Shown here: piece after piece, positions 32,707-41,601 of the stretch
How the letters are laid out: every line of letters starts with the position of its first letter
How positions within the stretch are numbered: position 1 is the stretch's first letter
NCBI RefSeq assembly: GCF_018604545.1
Contig: NZ_CP075896.1
Span: 4,712,001-4,776,000 of the forward strand
DNA length: 64,000 bases
Reading direction: 5' to 3'
From: Streptomyces koelreuteriae
Lineage (GTDB): Bacteria; Actinomycetota; Actinomycetes; Streptomycetales; Streptomycetaceae
Made by a program: the position numbers and the translations under genes
Notes under the pieces: model-generated
Seen by the model: only the letters and a program-made list of their open reading frames with translations
The model's database searches: none
What the model was told of the DNA's origin: nothing

Positions 32707-35112
32707 GTGGTGGATCAGCTGACGCAGCACGATCCGCGGCGGATCGGGCCGTTCGAGGTGCTGGGACGGCTGGGTGCCGGCGGCATGGGGCTGGTCTATC
32801 TCGCGCGCTCGGCGTCGGGCCGGCGGGTGGCGATCAAGACCGTCCGCACGGAGCTGGCCGAGGACCAGCTCTTCCGGGTCCGCTTCACGCGTGAGGTGGA
32901 GGCGGCCCGCGCGGTCTCCGGCTTCTACACGGCGGCGGTCGTGGACGCCGACCCGCGTGCGGCCGTGCCCTGGCTGGCCACCGCCTACGTCCCCGCGCCC
33001 TCCCTCGAGGAGATAGTGAACGACTGCGGGCCGCTCCCGGCCCAGGCGGTGCGCTGGCTCGCGGCGGGCGTGGCCGAGGCGCTCCAGTCCATCCACGGCG
33101 CCGGGCTGGTCCACCGCGACCTCAAGCCCTCCAACGTCCTTGTCGTCGAGGACGGCCCCCGGGTGATCGACTTCGGTATCGCCTCCGGCGTGTCGAACAC
33201 ACGTTTGACGATGACGAACGTCGCCGTCGGCACGCCCGCCTACATGTCCCCCGAGCAGGCCAAGGACTCCCGCAGCGTCACCGGCGCCTCCGACGTCTTC
33301 TCCCTCGGCTCCATGCTGGTCTTCGCCGCCACCGGACACCCGCCCTTCCACGGCGCCAACCCGGTCGAGACGGTCTTCATGCTGCTGCGCGAGGGTCCGG
33401 ACCTGGAGGGACTCCCGGACGAGCTGCGTCCGCTCATCGAGTCCTGTATGCAGATGGAGGCGACGGGCCGTCCCAACCCGGCCGACCTCCAGGCCCAGCT
33501 GGCTCCCCACCTCTTCGGCTCCGGTTCCGACGACAGCGGCACCGCCTCCGCGTGGCTGCCCGAGCGGGCCGTGGGCCTGATCGAGTCCCGCCGCAACGGC
33601 CGCCCGGCCGGCAAGCCCGCCCCCGCCGGCCGCAGCGGCGGCGGACGCCCCGCCCCGGTCCCGGCCCCCGGCCCCGCGCCCATCCCGCCCCCGCCCTCGC
33701 ACGACCCCGTCGTCCCGGCGCCCGTCTCCGTGGCCGCGTCCGTGGCGGCCCCCGTGGGCGGCGGCCCCGACACCGGCCCCGTCCAGCTCGCCGGCGCCCC
33801 GGTGCCCATCGGCCCGGGCCCGCGCGTCGCCGACGTCCGTGCCGCCGCCGTCAAGGCACCCCCTCCGGAGGCCGCCCTCGCCGCCTCCTGGTCCAAGCCC
33901 CGCCCCGGCGTCAACGGCACGGACCCCGCCGTCGGCCCCGCCGTCACCGCGCCCCCGGCCCCCGTCGCCCCGCCCGAGGCGAGCGGCTGGCGGCCCTGGC
34001 GCTTCCGCATGTCCAACGACGTCTGGGGCACCCCCTCCGTCGCCGACGACCTCGTCTACGTCACCTCCTTCGAGGTGCACGCCCTGGACGTCGGCACCGG
34101 CCGCCGCCGCTTCAAGACCCGGGACGTCGCCTGGTCCATGGCCGTCGCGGACGGCCGTATCCACGCCTCCGACGGGCCCACGCTGTTCGCCCTGGACGCC
34201 CGCGAGGGCGCCGACCTGTGGCGCCTGCAGACGGACGCCTGGGTCTACTCGCTGCAGGCCGGCCGCGGCACCGTCGTCACCGGCACCCGGGGCGGCGGCG
34301 TCCAGGGCTGGGAGGCCTCGGCCGGCCAGAAGCTCTGGGAGATCACCGGCTGCCAGACCGACTTCGAATCCCCCGAGGCCGGACCCGCCCTGCACGACGG
34401 CACGGTCTACGTGTGGCAGGACGCCCGGCTGCGCGCCCTGGACGCCCGCACCGGCGACGAGCGCTGGTCGTACCCGATCGGCGACGCGGCCTCCTGCGGC
34501 GGCGTCCCGGTCCGCGTCACCCCGGCCGCCGACGGCTACGTGTACGTCTGCGCCGGCACCCGCGTCCTGGCCCTCGATGTGGCCGCCGGGCATGTGAAGT
34601 GGCACTTCGAGGCACCGGCCGCCTTCCTCTCCCCGCCCACCTTCGTCCCCGGCCCGGCCGTCACCGGCGGCGGCGTCTACCTCGCCGACTACCTCGGCAC
34701 GGTGTACGCCCTCGACGCCACCGACGGCCGCGACCGCTGGCGCATCGCCACCGAGTCCCGCGCCTCCGTCGAACCCGTCCTGGTCGCCGCCGGCCATGTC
34801 CATGTGGGCAGCGGCAAGGGCCTCTACACCCTCGACGCGGTCACCGGCACGCCCAAGTGGCGCTTCCAGGCGGGCGGCGACATCGTGGGCGCCCCCTCGG
34901 TGGCCGAGGGCCGTATCCACTTCGGCTCAACCGACCATCTGCTCTACACCCTCAAGGCCGACGACGGCCGGCTGCGCTGGAAGCTCGCCACCGGCGGCGA
35001 GATCACCGGCTCCCCGGTCGTCAGGGACGGGGTGGTGTACGCGTGCAGCAAGGACCGCTGTGTGTACGCGCTGGACGCGGAGAAGGGCACGGGCACGGCG
35101 CGCACCGCGTGA
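32707..35112 (+). CDS. afsK: AfsK serine/threonine protein kinase with C-terminal PQQ-type propeller
   Basis: An 801-residue kinase. GTG 32707 gives MVDQLTQHDPRRIGPF, which I recall as the AfsK N terminus; SD GGGGAGG. The kinase domain spans about 14-275: GAGGMG P-loop (23-28), Lys44, HRDLKPSN (136-143), DFG (155-157), activation-loop Thr165 and Thr168, and APE-like SPE (181-183). T165/T168 match the residues reported as regulatory in S. coelicolor AfsK. A Pro/Ala-rich linker (about 300-430) precedes a beta-propeller of repeated YALDA..G..RW units (about 445-795). AfsK phosphorylates AfsR and, in S. coelicolor, DivIVA. It is upstream of a six-gene catabolic block that separates it from afsR. 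Confidence 0.95.
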   Translation: MVDQLTQHDPRRIGPFEVLGRLGAGGMGLVYLARSASGRRVAIKTVRTELAEDQLFRVRFTREVEAARAVSGFYTAAVVDADPRAAVPWLATAYVPAPSLEEIVNDCGPLPAQAVRWLAAGVAEALQSIHGAGLVHRDLKPSNVLVVEDGPRVIDFGIASGVSNTRLTMTNVAVGTPAYMSPEQAKDSRSVTGASDVFSLGSMLVFAATGHPPFHGANPVETVFMLLREGPDLEGLPDELRPLIESCMQMEATGRPNPADLQAQLAPHLFGSGSDDSGTASAWLPERAVGLIESRRNGRPAGKPAPAGRSGGGRPAPVPAPGPAPIPPPPSHDPVVPAPVSVAASVAAPVGGGPDTGPVQLAGAPVPIGPGPRVADVRAAAVKAPPPEAALAASWSKPRPGVNGTDPAVGPAVTAPPAPVAPPEASGWRPWRFRMSNDVWGTPSVADDLVYVTSFEVHALDVGTGRRRFKTRDVAWSMAVADGRIHASDGPTLFALDAREGADLWRLQTDAWVYSLQAGRGTVVTGTRGGGVQGWEASAGQKLWEITGCQTDFESPEAGPALHDGTVYVWQDARLRALDARTGDERWSYPIGDAASCGGVPVRVTPAADGYVYVCAGTRVLALDVAAGHVKWHFEAPAAFLSPPTFVPGPAVTGGGVYLADYLGTVYALDATDGRDRWRIATESRASVEPVLVAAGHVHVGSGKGLYTLDAVTGTPKWRFQAGGDIVGAPSVAEGRIHFGSTDHLLYTLKADDGRLRWKLATGGEITGSPVVRDGVVYACSKDRCVYALDAEKGTGTARTA

Positions 35113-35320
35113 GCAGCCCGGGACGGCCGTCGTACCGGCGCACGGAAGGGTTCCAGACGGCGGCCGTCGCTCCGGGGGGAGCGATCCGATCACCGCTCTC
35201 ACCCACGACGCTACGCCGGGTACGCACTCGTCGCCACGCGGTGGCCGCCCGTGACGGACGGTCCGGGCCCGGCGGCCGGCCACGAGGAGGCCGACCGCCG
35301 AACCAGCGACTCAGGGGTGC

Positions 35321-36289
35321 TCAGCCCCGCAGGTCCGTCAGGAAGTCGATCAGGACCTTGTTCACCTCGGCGGGCCGCTCCTGCTGCGTCCAGTGACCGC
35401 AGCCCGGCAGCACGACCGGCTCGCGCCGCAGGTTCGGCATCAACCGGGGCAGCGCCTCGATCAGTTCGGGCGTTCCCGGGAAGGCCGGGACCAGGTCGCG
35501 GTCGCCGTACACGTACAGCGCGGGCGGGGACACCACAGCGCCCTGCCACGGGGCCGTCAGCTCCCAGTTGCGGTCCAGGTTGCGGTACCAGTTCAGCGCG
35601 CCCGTGAAGCCCGGCTCGAAGCTCTCGGTGAGGGTGTCGAGGTCCGACTCGGTGAGCCAGTCGGGCAGCACCTCGGGGTTCGGGGCGTCCGCGAGCCAGC
35701 CGCGCCCCAGGTCCTCGACCAGGGCCTGCTCGGGGCGCCCGGCGTCCGGCGCGTCACCGGAGGCGGAGTACAGCAGCTTGCGCAGGGCCGTGCGGGTGTC
35801 GGCGGCGAACTCGGCGTCCGCGACGCCGGGCTCCTCGAAGTAGTTCCAGTAGAAGTGCCCGCCGAACCGCTCCCGCATGGTCTTCAGGGGCGGCTGCGCA
35901 CCCCGGAAGGGCGGCGGCACGCTCAGCCCCGCCACCCCGCGCACCACGTCGGGCCGCAGCAGCGCGGTGTGCCAGGCCACCGGCGCCCCCCAGTCGTGCC
36001 CGACGACGAACGCCCGCTCCTCGCCCAGCGCGTGGATCAGCCCGACCACATCGCCCACCAGATGGAAGATGCTGTACTCGGACACGTCCTCGGGGCGGTC
36101 ACTGCCGCCGTATCCGCGCTGGTCGGGCGCGACCACCCGGAAACCGGCCTCGGCCAGCGGACCGAACTGGTGCCGCCAGGAGTGCCAGGACTCCGGGAAA
36201 CCGTGCAGCAGCACCACGAGCGGGCCCTCGCCCTGCTCCGCGATGTGCAGTTGTATGCCGTTCACGTCGATCATCCGATGCTCAACCAC
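35321..36289 (-). CDS. Alpha/beta hydrolase, epoxide hydrolase type
   Basis: A 322-residue soluble epoxide hydrolase-like protein. HGFPES (about 29-34) forms the oxyanion hole, the nucleophile is Asp99 in VGHDWG, the lid has NYFEEPG and NWYRN tyrosines that could protonate the epoxide, and the catalytic base is His299 in GCGHW. GTG 36289 is preceded by TATGCT at six bases, consistent with a leaderless mRNA; ATG 36274 is possible. It may hydrate an epoxide of the pathway, but no operator copy lies upstream. Confidence 0.85.
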   Translation of the reverse strand: MVEHRMIDVNGIQLHIAEQGEGPLVVLLHGFPESWHSWRHQFGPLAEAGFRVVAPDQRGYGGSDRPEDVSEYSIFHLVGDVVGLIHALGEERAFVVGHDWGAPVAWHTALLRPDVVRGVAGLSVPPPFRGAQPPLKTMRERFGGHFYWNYFEEPGVADAEFAADTRTALRKLLYSASGDAPDAGRPEQALVEDLGRGWLADAPNPEVLPDWLTESDLDTLTESFEPGFTGALNWYRNLDRNWELTAPWQGAVVSPPALYVYGDRDLVPAFPGTPELIEALPRLMPNLRREPVVLPGCGHWTQQERPAEVNKVLIDFLTDLRG

Positions 36290-36326
36290 GGGTCGAGCAT
36301 ACGCGTGTATGAGTAAACGACTTTTA

Positions 36327-37100
36327 CTACCGCAACCGGTACGCACGCGCCCGCTCCGCGAACAGCCGGGCCTGCCGCTCACCCGCCGCGTTGCCGAGCG
36401 CGATGAGGTGCGGCGCCTGGGCGAACCCCTGCTCCCGCCCCGCCGCGCTCGCCGCCCACAACGCCCGTACCGTGCCCTGCACGGCCTCCGTCGGATGCCC
36501 GGCGATCACTGCCGCACACGCGATCGCCGCCGCCGGAGCCCCGCCCTCCGGCGCCAGTTCCGACACCAGCCCGACCTCGTACGCCCGCCGCGCCGAGATC
36601 CGCTCCGCCGCCCCCGTCAACGCCATCCGCGCGACCTCCCCGTACGGCATGCGCTGCGCCATCAGGACGGACTCGTAGGCGCTGACCATGCCGTAGGTGG
36701 TGTGCGGGTCGAAGAACGAGGCGGTGGTGTCGGCGACGATGAACTCCGCCTCGCCGAGCAGATAGAAGGCGCCCCCGCAGGCCATCCCGCGCACCGCGGC
36801 GACGACCGGCTTCCACAGGTCGTTCGCCTTCGGCCCGATCCCGAGCAGCGGATCGTCCTGCGCGAACGGCGAGTTCGGCTGCGGCACGACGGCGTCCCGG
36901 TCGATACCGGTGCAGAACGCGCGCTCCCCGGCCCCCGTGAGCACGACGGCCCGCACGGTGTCGTCGAACCGCAACTCCCGCCAGACATCGACGAGCCGGT
37001 CCGCCATCTCCAGATCGATCGCGTTGAGCCGGCCGGGCCGGTTCAGGGTGACGACCGCGACCCCGCTGTCCTTGTCCGCGCTGACAAGCACACTGCTCAT
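36327..37100 (-). CDS. Enoyl-CoA hydratase/isomerase (crotonase family)
   Basis: A 257-residue crotonase. AFCTGIDRDAVV and AVRGMACGGAFYLLGEAEFIVADTTASFF mark the oxyanion hole; SFFDPHTTYGMVSAYES carries an Asp where canonical enzymes have Glu, again pointing to isomerase or hydrolase chemistry. The ATG lies in the DUF35 stop (ATGA), so thiolase-DUF35-crotonase are one operon, starting at operator copies 12-13. Position 7 (ATG 37100) is used rather than 37118. Confidence 0.87.
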   Translation of the reverse strand: MSSVLVSADKDSGVAVVTLNRPGRLNAIDLEMADRLVDVWRELRFDDTVRAVVLTGAGERAFCTGIDRDAVVPQPNSPFAQDDPLLGIGPKANDLWKPVVAAVRGMACGGAFYLLGEAEFIVADTTASFFDPHTTYGMVSAYESVLMAQRMPYGEVARMALTGAAERISARRAYEVGLVSELAPEGGAPAAAIACAAVIAGHPTEAVQGTVRALWAASAAGREQGFAQAPHLIALGNAAGERQARLFAERARAYRLR

Positions 37101-37510
37101 GCCCGCTCCAGGACCCACGCGGGCAGTCCGTCACCGAGGACGACCCGCACCCGGGCACCGATGCGCAGCCGCTCGGCGGGCATGGAGTCGATCGCCGCGC
37201 CCGGCTCCGCGACCAGATTGCCGACGAGCCGGATGCGCGGCGCCTCGTCCAGCTCGACGACGACCACGTTGTACGGCGCCAGCTCCGCGTAGTCCGGCAG
37301 CAGCGGCGGATGCGGAACGACATACGACCAGACCCGGCCGCCCCCCGAGACCAAGCGCCACTCGGCCTCGAAGGACTGGCAGTGCGGGCAGCACGGCCGG
37401 GGCGGGAAGCGGAGTTCGCCGCACTCGACGCAGCCCTGGACGCGCAGCTCGCCCCGGGCGGCGTACTCCCAGAAGGGGGCGCCGTCGGGGTCGGTGACGG
37501 GACGCAGCAT
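37097..37510 (-). CDS. DUF35 OB-fold/zinc-ribbon protein, partner of adjacent thiolase-fold enzyme
   Basis: A 137-residue DUF35 protein. Zinc ligands Cys27, Cys30, Cys41, Cys44 (C-x2-C-x10-C-x2-C), then an OB fold (GGRVWSYVVPHPPLLPDYAELAPYNVVVVELDEAPRIR). ATG 37510 is preceded by GAGGAG. Encoded directly downstream of the thiolase-fold gene with a 10-bp gap, the arrangement known for the Ltp2-DUF35 steroid side-chain retro-aldolase. Confidence 0.9.
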   Translation of the reverse strand: MLRPVTDPDGAPFWEYAARGELRVQGCVECGELRFPPRPCCPHCQSFEAEWRLVSGGGRVWSYVVPHPPLLPDYAELAPYNVVVVELDEAPRIRLVGNLVAEPGAAIDSMPAERLRIGARVRVVLGDGLPAWVLERA

Positions 37511-37520
37511 CGGCAACTCC

Positions 37521-38669
37521 TCAGTTCCTCAGCAGAAGGGCGGAGGTCGGCACCCCTTCACCCGCCGTGACCAGACAGGTGGACGCCCCCGGCACCTGAG
37601 CGGTACTGGTCCCACGCAACTGCTTCACCCCTTCGTTGATGAGGTTGAAGCCGTGCACATACGCCTCCGACAGCCCGCCCCCGCCGGTGTTCACGGGCAG
37701 CAGCCCGCCGGTCTCCAGCGCCCCGCCCTCGGTGAACGCCCCGCCCTCACCACGCCCGCAGAAGCCGTAGCCCTCCAGCGAGAGCAGCACCAGCGGCGTG
37801 AAGGCGTCGTAGATCTGCGCGACGTCCACATCCTCGGGGGCCAGGTCGGAGTGCTTCCACAGATGCCGGGCGGCACTCCAGGCGGGGCCGGTGAGGGGGT
37901 CGTCGTTCCAGTAGTTGACCATGCCGTGGTGCTGCGCGGGGAGCGACTGGGCGGCGGAGTGGACGTACACGGGCTCGCGCCGGCAGTCCCGGGCCCGCTC
38001 GGCGGAGACGACCACACAGGCCAACGCCCCGTCCGTCTCCAAGCAGTTGTCGAAGAGACAGAGCGGCTCGCTGACCCAGCGGGACGTCATGTACATCTCG
38101 CGGGTGAGGGGCCGGTCGTACATGATCGCGGCGGGGTTCTGGTTGGCGCGATTACGGCAGGCCAGGGCGACGTTGAACAGGTGGTCGCGGGTGGCGCCGT
38201 ACTCATGCATATAGCGCCGGGTGAGCATGGCGATCTCGTCGACGGGCCTGAGCAGCCCGTACGGCCGGGTCCACTGGGCCGGCGTCGGGAGCTGGACGGT
38301 GGTGTTGGTCCACGGCCGGGGCCCGCTGCCCCGCTTGCGTGACCTCCACGCGACCCCGACGCTCGCCTGCCCGGCCGTGATCGCGGCCGCGAGATGGGCG
38401 ACGGTGGCACACGAACCGCCGCCTCCGAAGCCGACCTTGCTGAAGAAGGTGAGGTCCCCGAAGCCGCAGGCCTTGGCCAGCTCGACCTCGTCCGTCTCCT
38501 CCATGGTGTAGGAGGCGAGGGCGTCGACCTCGCCGGGCGCGATCCCGGCGTCGTCGAGCGCGGCCAGCACGGCCCGGCAGGCCAGGGTGCGTTCGTCCTC
38601 GGGGAGGTGCTTGGCAAAGGGGGTCTGTCCGATGCCGACGATCGCCGTGGCGTCCTTGAGTCCGGCCAT
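37521..38669 (-). CDS. Ltp2-like thiolase-fold enzyme, probable acyl-CoA retro-aldolase
   Basis: A 382-residue SCP-x type thiolase. At the normal nucleophile position it has GFGGGGSCATV (80-90): the catalytic Cys of CxSG is absent. Two tyrosines, Tyr287 in IYDAFT and Tyr337 in SEAYVHG, are 50 residues apart; in Ltp2 of steroid-degrading actinobacteria I recall catalytic tyrosines 294 and 344, also 50 apart. This supports retro-aldol cleavage of a beta-hydroxyacyl-CoA. ATG 38669 has SD GGAGG. First gene of an operon with DUF35 and crotonase, and divergent from the FadD3-like ligase across operators 12-13. Confidence 0.9.
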   Translation of the reverse strand: MAGLKDATAIVGIGQTPFAKHLPEDERTLACRAVLAALDDAGIAPGEVDALASYTMEETDEVELAKACGFGDLTFFSKVGFGGGGSCATVAHLAAAITAGQASVGVAWRSRKRGSGPRPWTNTTVQLPTPAQWTRPYGLLRPVDEIAMLTRRYMHEYGATRDHLFNVALACRNRANQNPAAIMYDRPLTREMYMTSRWVSEPLCLFDNCLETDGALACVVVSAERARDCRREPVYVHSAAQSLPAQHHGMVNYWNDDPLTGPAWSAARHLWKHSDLAPEDVDVAQIYDAFTPLVLLSLEGYGFCGRGEGGAFTEGGALETGGLLPVNTGGGGLSEAYVHGFNLINEGVKQLRGTSTAQVPGASTCLVTAGEGVPTSALLLRN

Positions 38670-38698
38670 GCGCACACCTCCACGCCGCTGAAGGGCTG

Positions 38699-38713
38699 CT
38701 GACAGGCCGTCAG
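38699..38713. promoter_or_regulatory. Regulon operator copy 12
   Basis: CTGACAGGCCGTCAG, one change. Lies 29 bp upstream of the Ltp2-like gene, 27 bp centre to centre from copy 13. Confidence 0.75.
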
Positions 38714-38725
38714 GGTACAGCTAAT

Positions 38726-38740
38726 CTGACGGGTAGTCAG
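38726..38740. promoter_or_regulatory. Regulon operator copy 13
   Basis: CTGACGGGTAGTCAG, one change. Lies 24 bp before the FadD3-like gene; GCTAAT directly to its left may be the -10 element of that gene. Confidence 0.75.
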
Positions 38741-38764
38741 CTACGGGGATTCGGGAGGCGTGCT

Positions 38765-40414
38765 GTGCGAGCGGATACGGCATGGGAGAGCGTTCCGGAC
38801 CTGGTCCGGTCGGCGGCCGAGCGGTACGCCGACGTCGAGGCGGTCGTCGAGGGCCGCACCCGGATCACCTACGCGGAACTGGGCGCACGGTTGGAGCGAG
38901 CGGCAGCGGCCTGCCTGGCCGATGGGGTCCGCCCGGGAGACCGGGTCGCCGTCTGGGCGCCCAACACCCTCGACTGGATCGTGGCGGCCCTGGGCGCGGT
39001 GTCGGCGGGCGGGGTCCTCGTCCCGCTCAACACCCGCTTCAAGGGCGCCGAGGCGGCGGACGTCCTGCGGCGCAGCGGGGCCCGGCTGCTGTTCGTGACG
39101 GGCACGTTCCTCGGCACCTCGTACGTGGCGTCACTGCGCCGAGCGGCCGGGGAGGGCCCGGGCACCGGCCCACTGCCCGGCCTGCCGGACCTGGAGCGCG
39201 TGGTCGTGCTCTCCGAGGACGCCCCCGACGACTTCCTCACCTGGAAGGACTTCCTGGCGAGCGGGGAAGGGGTGGGGCAAGGGGATGTCCGGGACCGGGC
39301 GGGGTCGGTGCGGGCGTCCTGGCCCTCGGACATCATCTTCACCTCGGGCACGACGGGCCGCCCCAAGGGCGCGGTCATCACCCACGCCCAGACGCTGCGG
39401 GCGTACGACATCTGGAGCGAGCTGGCGGGCCTGGCCGAAGGCGACCGGTACCTCATCGTCAACCCCTTCTTCCACACCTTCGGCTACAAGGCCGGGGTCA
39501 TCGCCTGCCTGATGCGGGGCGCGACGATGATCCCCCAGCCGGTGTTCGGCGTGAACACGGTCCTGGCCAACATCGCCGCGGAACGGGTGTCGGTGCTGCC
39601 CGGCCCCCCGACCCTCCTTCAGTCCCTCCTGGACCACCCGTCCCGCGACGCGCACGACCTCTCCGCCCTGCGCCTGGTGGTGACCGGGGCGGCGGTGGTG
39701 CCGCTGCGGCTCGTCGAGCGGCTGCGCACGGAACTCGGCATCGGCACGGTCCTGACCGCGTACGGCCTTTCCGAGGCGGGCGGCGTCGTCACGATGTGCC
39801 GACGCGGCGACGACCCGACGGTGATCGCCTCGACGTCGGGCCGGGCCATCCCCGGCACGGAGGTACGGGTCGTGGACCCCGAGGGCGGGTCGCTGGGCCC
39901 CGATGCCCCGGGCGAGGTCCTGGTCCGCGGCTTCAACGTCATGACCGGCTACTACGAGGACGCCCCGGCCACCGCAGAGGTGCTCTCGGCGGACGGCTGG
40001 CTGCGCACGGGCGACATCGGCGTCCTGGACGTCGAGGGCAACCTGCGCATCACCGACCGCCTCAAGGACATGTTCATCGTCGGCGGCTTCAACGCCTACC
40101 CCGCCGAGATAGAGCAGCTCCTCGGCCTCCACCCGGACGTGGCGGACGTGGCCGTGATCGGCGTCCCGGACGCCCGGCTCGGGGAGGTCGGCAGGGCGTA
40201 TGTCGTCAGGCGCCCGGGGGCGTTGGTCACGGGCGACGACCTGATCGCCTGGTCACGCCGGGAGATGGCGAACTACAAGGTCCCGCGGTCGGTGGAGTTC
40301 GTGGCGGAACTGCCGAGGAACGCGAGCGGGAAGGTGGTGAAGGGGGCACTGCGGGCTCAGGGCCCGGTGGGCGGCAGGGCCGGGGTCCCGGTGACGGACA
40401 TGACGAGGGAGTAG
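38765..40414 (+). CDS. AMP-forming acyl-CoA synthetase, FadD3-like
   Basis: A 549-residue ligase, GTG start with SD GGGAGG. P-loop SGTTGRPKG starts at Ser194, followed by NPFFHTFGYKAG, TAYGLSEAGG, GWLRTGDIG, TDRLKDMFIVGGFNAYPAEIEQ, and the C-terminal catalytic Lys in RNASGKVVKG. The sequence closely follows mycobacterial FadD3, the synthetase for the indanedione propanoate (HIP) of steroid C/D rings, in motifs and spacing. This suggests activation of a ring-bearing propanoate or related alicyclic acid. The other HIP genes (ipdAB) are not seen in this window, so the substrate may differ. Ends overlapping the convergent SMP-30 gene by 58 bp. Confidence 0.9.
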   Translation: MRADTAWESVPDLVRSAAERYADVEAVVEGRTRITYAELGARLERAAAACLADGVRPGDRVAVWAPNTLDWIVAALGAVSAGGVLVPLNTRFKGAEAADVLRRSGARLLFVTGTFLGTSYVASLRRAAGEGPGTGPLPGLPDLERVVVLSEDAPDDFLTWKDFLASGEGVGQGDVRDRAGSVRASWPSDIIFTSGTTGRPKGAVITHAQTLRAYDIWSELAGLAEGDRYLIVNPFFHTFGYKAGVIACLMRGATMIPQPVFGVNTVLANIAAERVSVLPGPPTLLQSLLDHPSRDAHDLSALRLVVTGAAVVPLRLVERLRTELGIGTVLTAYGLSEAGGVVTMCRRGDDPTVIASTSGRAIPGTEVRVVDPEGGSLGPDAPGEVLVRGFNVMTGYYEDAPATAEVLSADGWLRTGDIGVLDVEGNLRITDRLKDMFIVGGFNAYPAEIEQLLGLHPDVADVAVIGVPDARLGEVGRAYVVRRPGALVTGDDLIAWSRREMANYKVPRSVEFVAELPRNASGKVVKGALRAQGPVGGRAGVPVTDMTRE

Positions 40415-41286
40415 AGGGTGGTGTCGGCGGCGATGAACATCCGGTTCCGCCGGGCGCCGCCGAAGCGGATGTTGGCGACGGTGCCGGGCACCAGGACGCG
40501 GCCGAGGAGGGTGCCGTCGGGGTCGTAGCAGTGCACGCCCCCGTGCATGGCGCCGGCCCAGAGCCGCCCCTGGTCGTCGAACCGGATGTTGTCGAAGCTG
40601 CCGTTCGCGCACTCGGCGAAGACATCGCCGCCGGTCAGGCCGGTCCCGTCGTCCTGGACGTCGAAGACGCGGATGTGGTTGGCGAGGCTGTCCGAGACGT
40701 ACAGCCGGTGCTCGCCGGGGTCGAACACGAGCCCGTTCGGCCCCTGGAAGCCCTCGGCCACCAGCCGCACCTCCCCGCTGCCCGGGTCGACGCGGTAGAC
40801 GTTCCGGGCGCCGATCTCGCTCTCGCCCCGATGCCCCTCGTAGTCGGAGGCGATCCCGAACTCGGGGTCGGAGAACCACACCGACCCGTCGGACTTCACG
40901 ACGGCGTCGTTCGGACTGTTGAGCCGCTTCCCCCGGAACCGCTCGGCGATCACGGTGACCGACCCGTCGTGCTCGGTCCGGGTCACCCGCCGGTTCCCCT
41001 GCTCACAGGTGATGAGCCGGCCCTGCCCGTCGAGGGTGTTGCCGTTCGGATACCCGGCCGGCGAGCGGAAGACCCCGACGGCCCCGGTCGTCTCGTCCCA
41101 CCGCAGCAGCCGGTCGTTCGGGATGTCGCTCCACAGCAGATAACGCCCCGCCGGCACGTACACCGGCCCCTCGGCCCACCGGCACCCCTCGTACAACACC
41201 TCCAGCCGAGAGTCCCCGGCCTGACACCGGCCGGTCCGGAAGCGCTCGTCGAGCGTCTCGTAGAGGTGGGGTTGCTCGCCGGGCAT
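40357..41286 (-). CDS. SMP-30/gluconolactonase-like lactonase
   Basis: A 309-residue SMP-30 family beta-propeller: WAEGPVYVPAGRYLLWSDIPNDRLLRW with the metal-binding Glu near residue 39, NSPNDAVVKSDGSVWFSDPEFG in blade 3, and GPNGLVFDPGEHRLYVSDS. The family binds divalent metal and opens sugar or other lactones. ATG 41286. The 3' end overlaps the ligase gene by 58 bp. No operator copy is in its upstream region, which it shares divergently with afsR. Lactone opening would fit a ring-degradation route. Confidence 0.87.
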   Translation of the reverse strand: MPGEQPHLYETLDERFRTGRCQAGDSRLEVLYEGCRWAEGPVYVPAGRYLLWSDIPNDRLLRWDETTGAVGVFRSPAGYPNGNTLDGQGRLITCEQGNRRVTRTEHDGSVTVIAERFRGKRLNSPNDAVVKSDGSVWFSDPEFGIASDYEGHRGESEIGARNVYRVDPGSGEVRLVAEGFQGPNGLVFDPGEHRLYVSDSLANHIRVFDVQDDGTGLTGGDVFAECANGSFDNIRFDDQGRLWAGAMHGGVHCYDPDGTLLGRVLVPGTVANIRFGGARRNRMFIAADTTLYSLVMSVTGTPALPPTGP

Positions 41287-41601
41287 ACGACCGCCTTCGG
41301 GGGTGGGGGTGAGCTGGTGGGTCCACTATCGCGTGGGGCCCGGGGGCGCGTCTCGGTGACACCACCGACTGGAGCATCCGGGCGGCCCTGTTTCCTCCTG
41401 AGCAGGGCACTCCGAGCCGCCTCCTGGCCGGAACGCTCCAACTCCCCTTCACAGCGCCTTTTCGCGACCCGAGTTCGGAGAGATTGTGCGGACTTTGTGG
41501 ACCCCCGTGCGTCGCCCCGTGATCGGTGTCCCCCGAAGCTGACGTATCCGCCGTGTACAAGGCAGACTGGCGTCGTTGCTCAGGATGTCTAGGGGGATGG
41601 C
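41287..41601. promoter_or_regulatory. afsR promoter region, divergent from SMP-30 gene
   Basis: 315 bp without a gene. It should contain the promoters of afsR and the SMP-30 gene. The most obvious feature is an operator half-site, CTGACGTATCCGCCG (41539-41553), with a perfect left arm but a poor right arm. SD AGGGGG precedes the afsR ATG. No strong inverted repeat was found. Confidence 0.5.

Noticed and set aside
41539..41553. Operator half-site CTGACGTATCCGCCG upstream of afsR
   Set aside because: The left arm is perfect but the right arm has three mismatches; a single half-site may be chance. Worth including only if binding data show occupancy.
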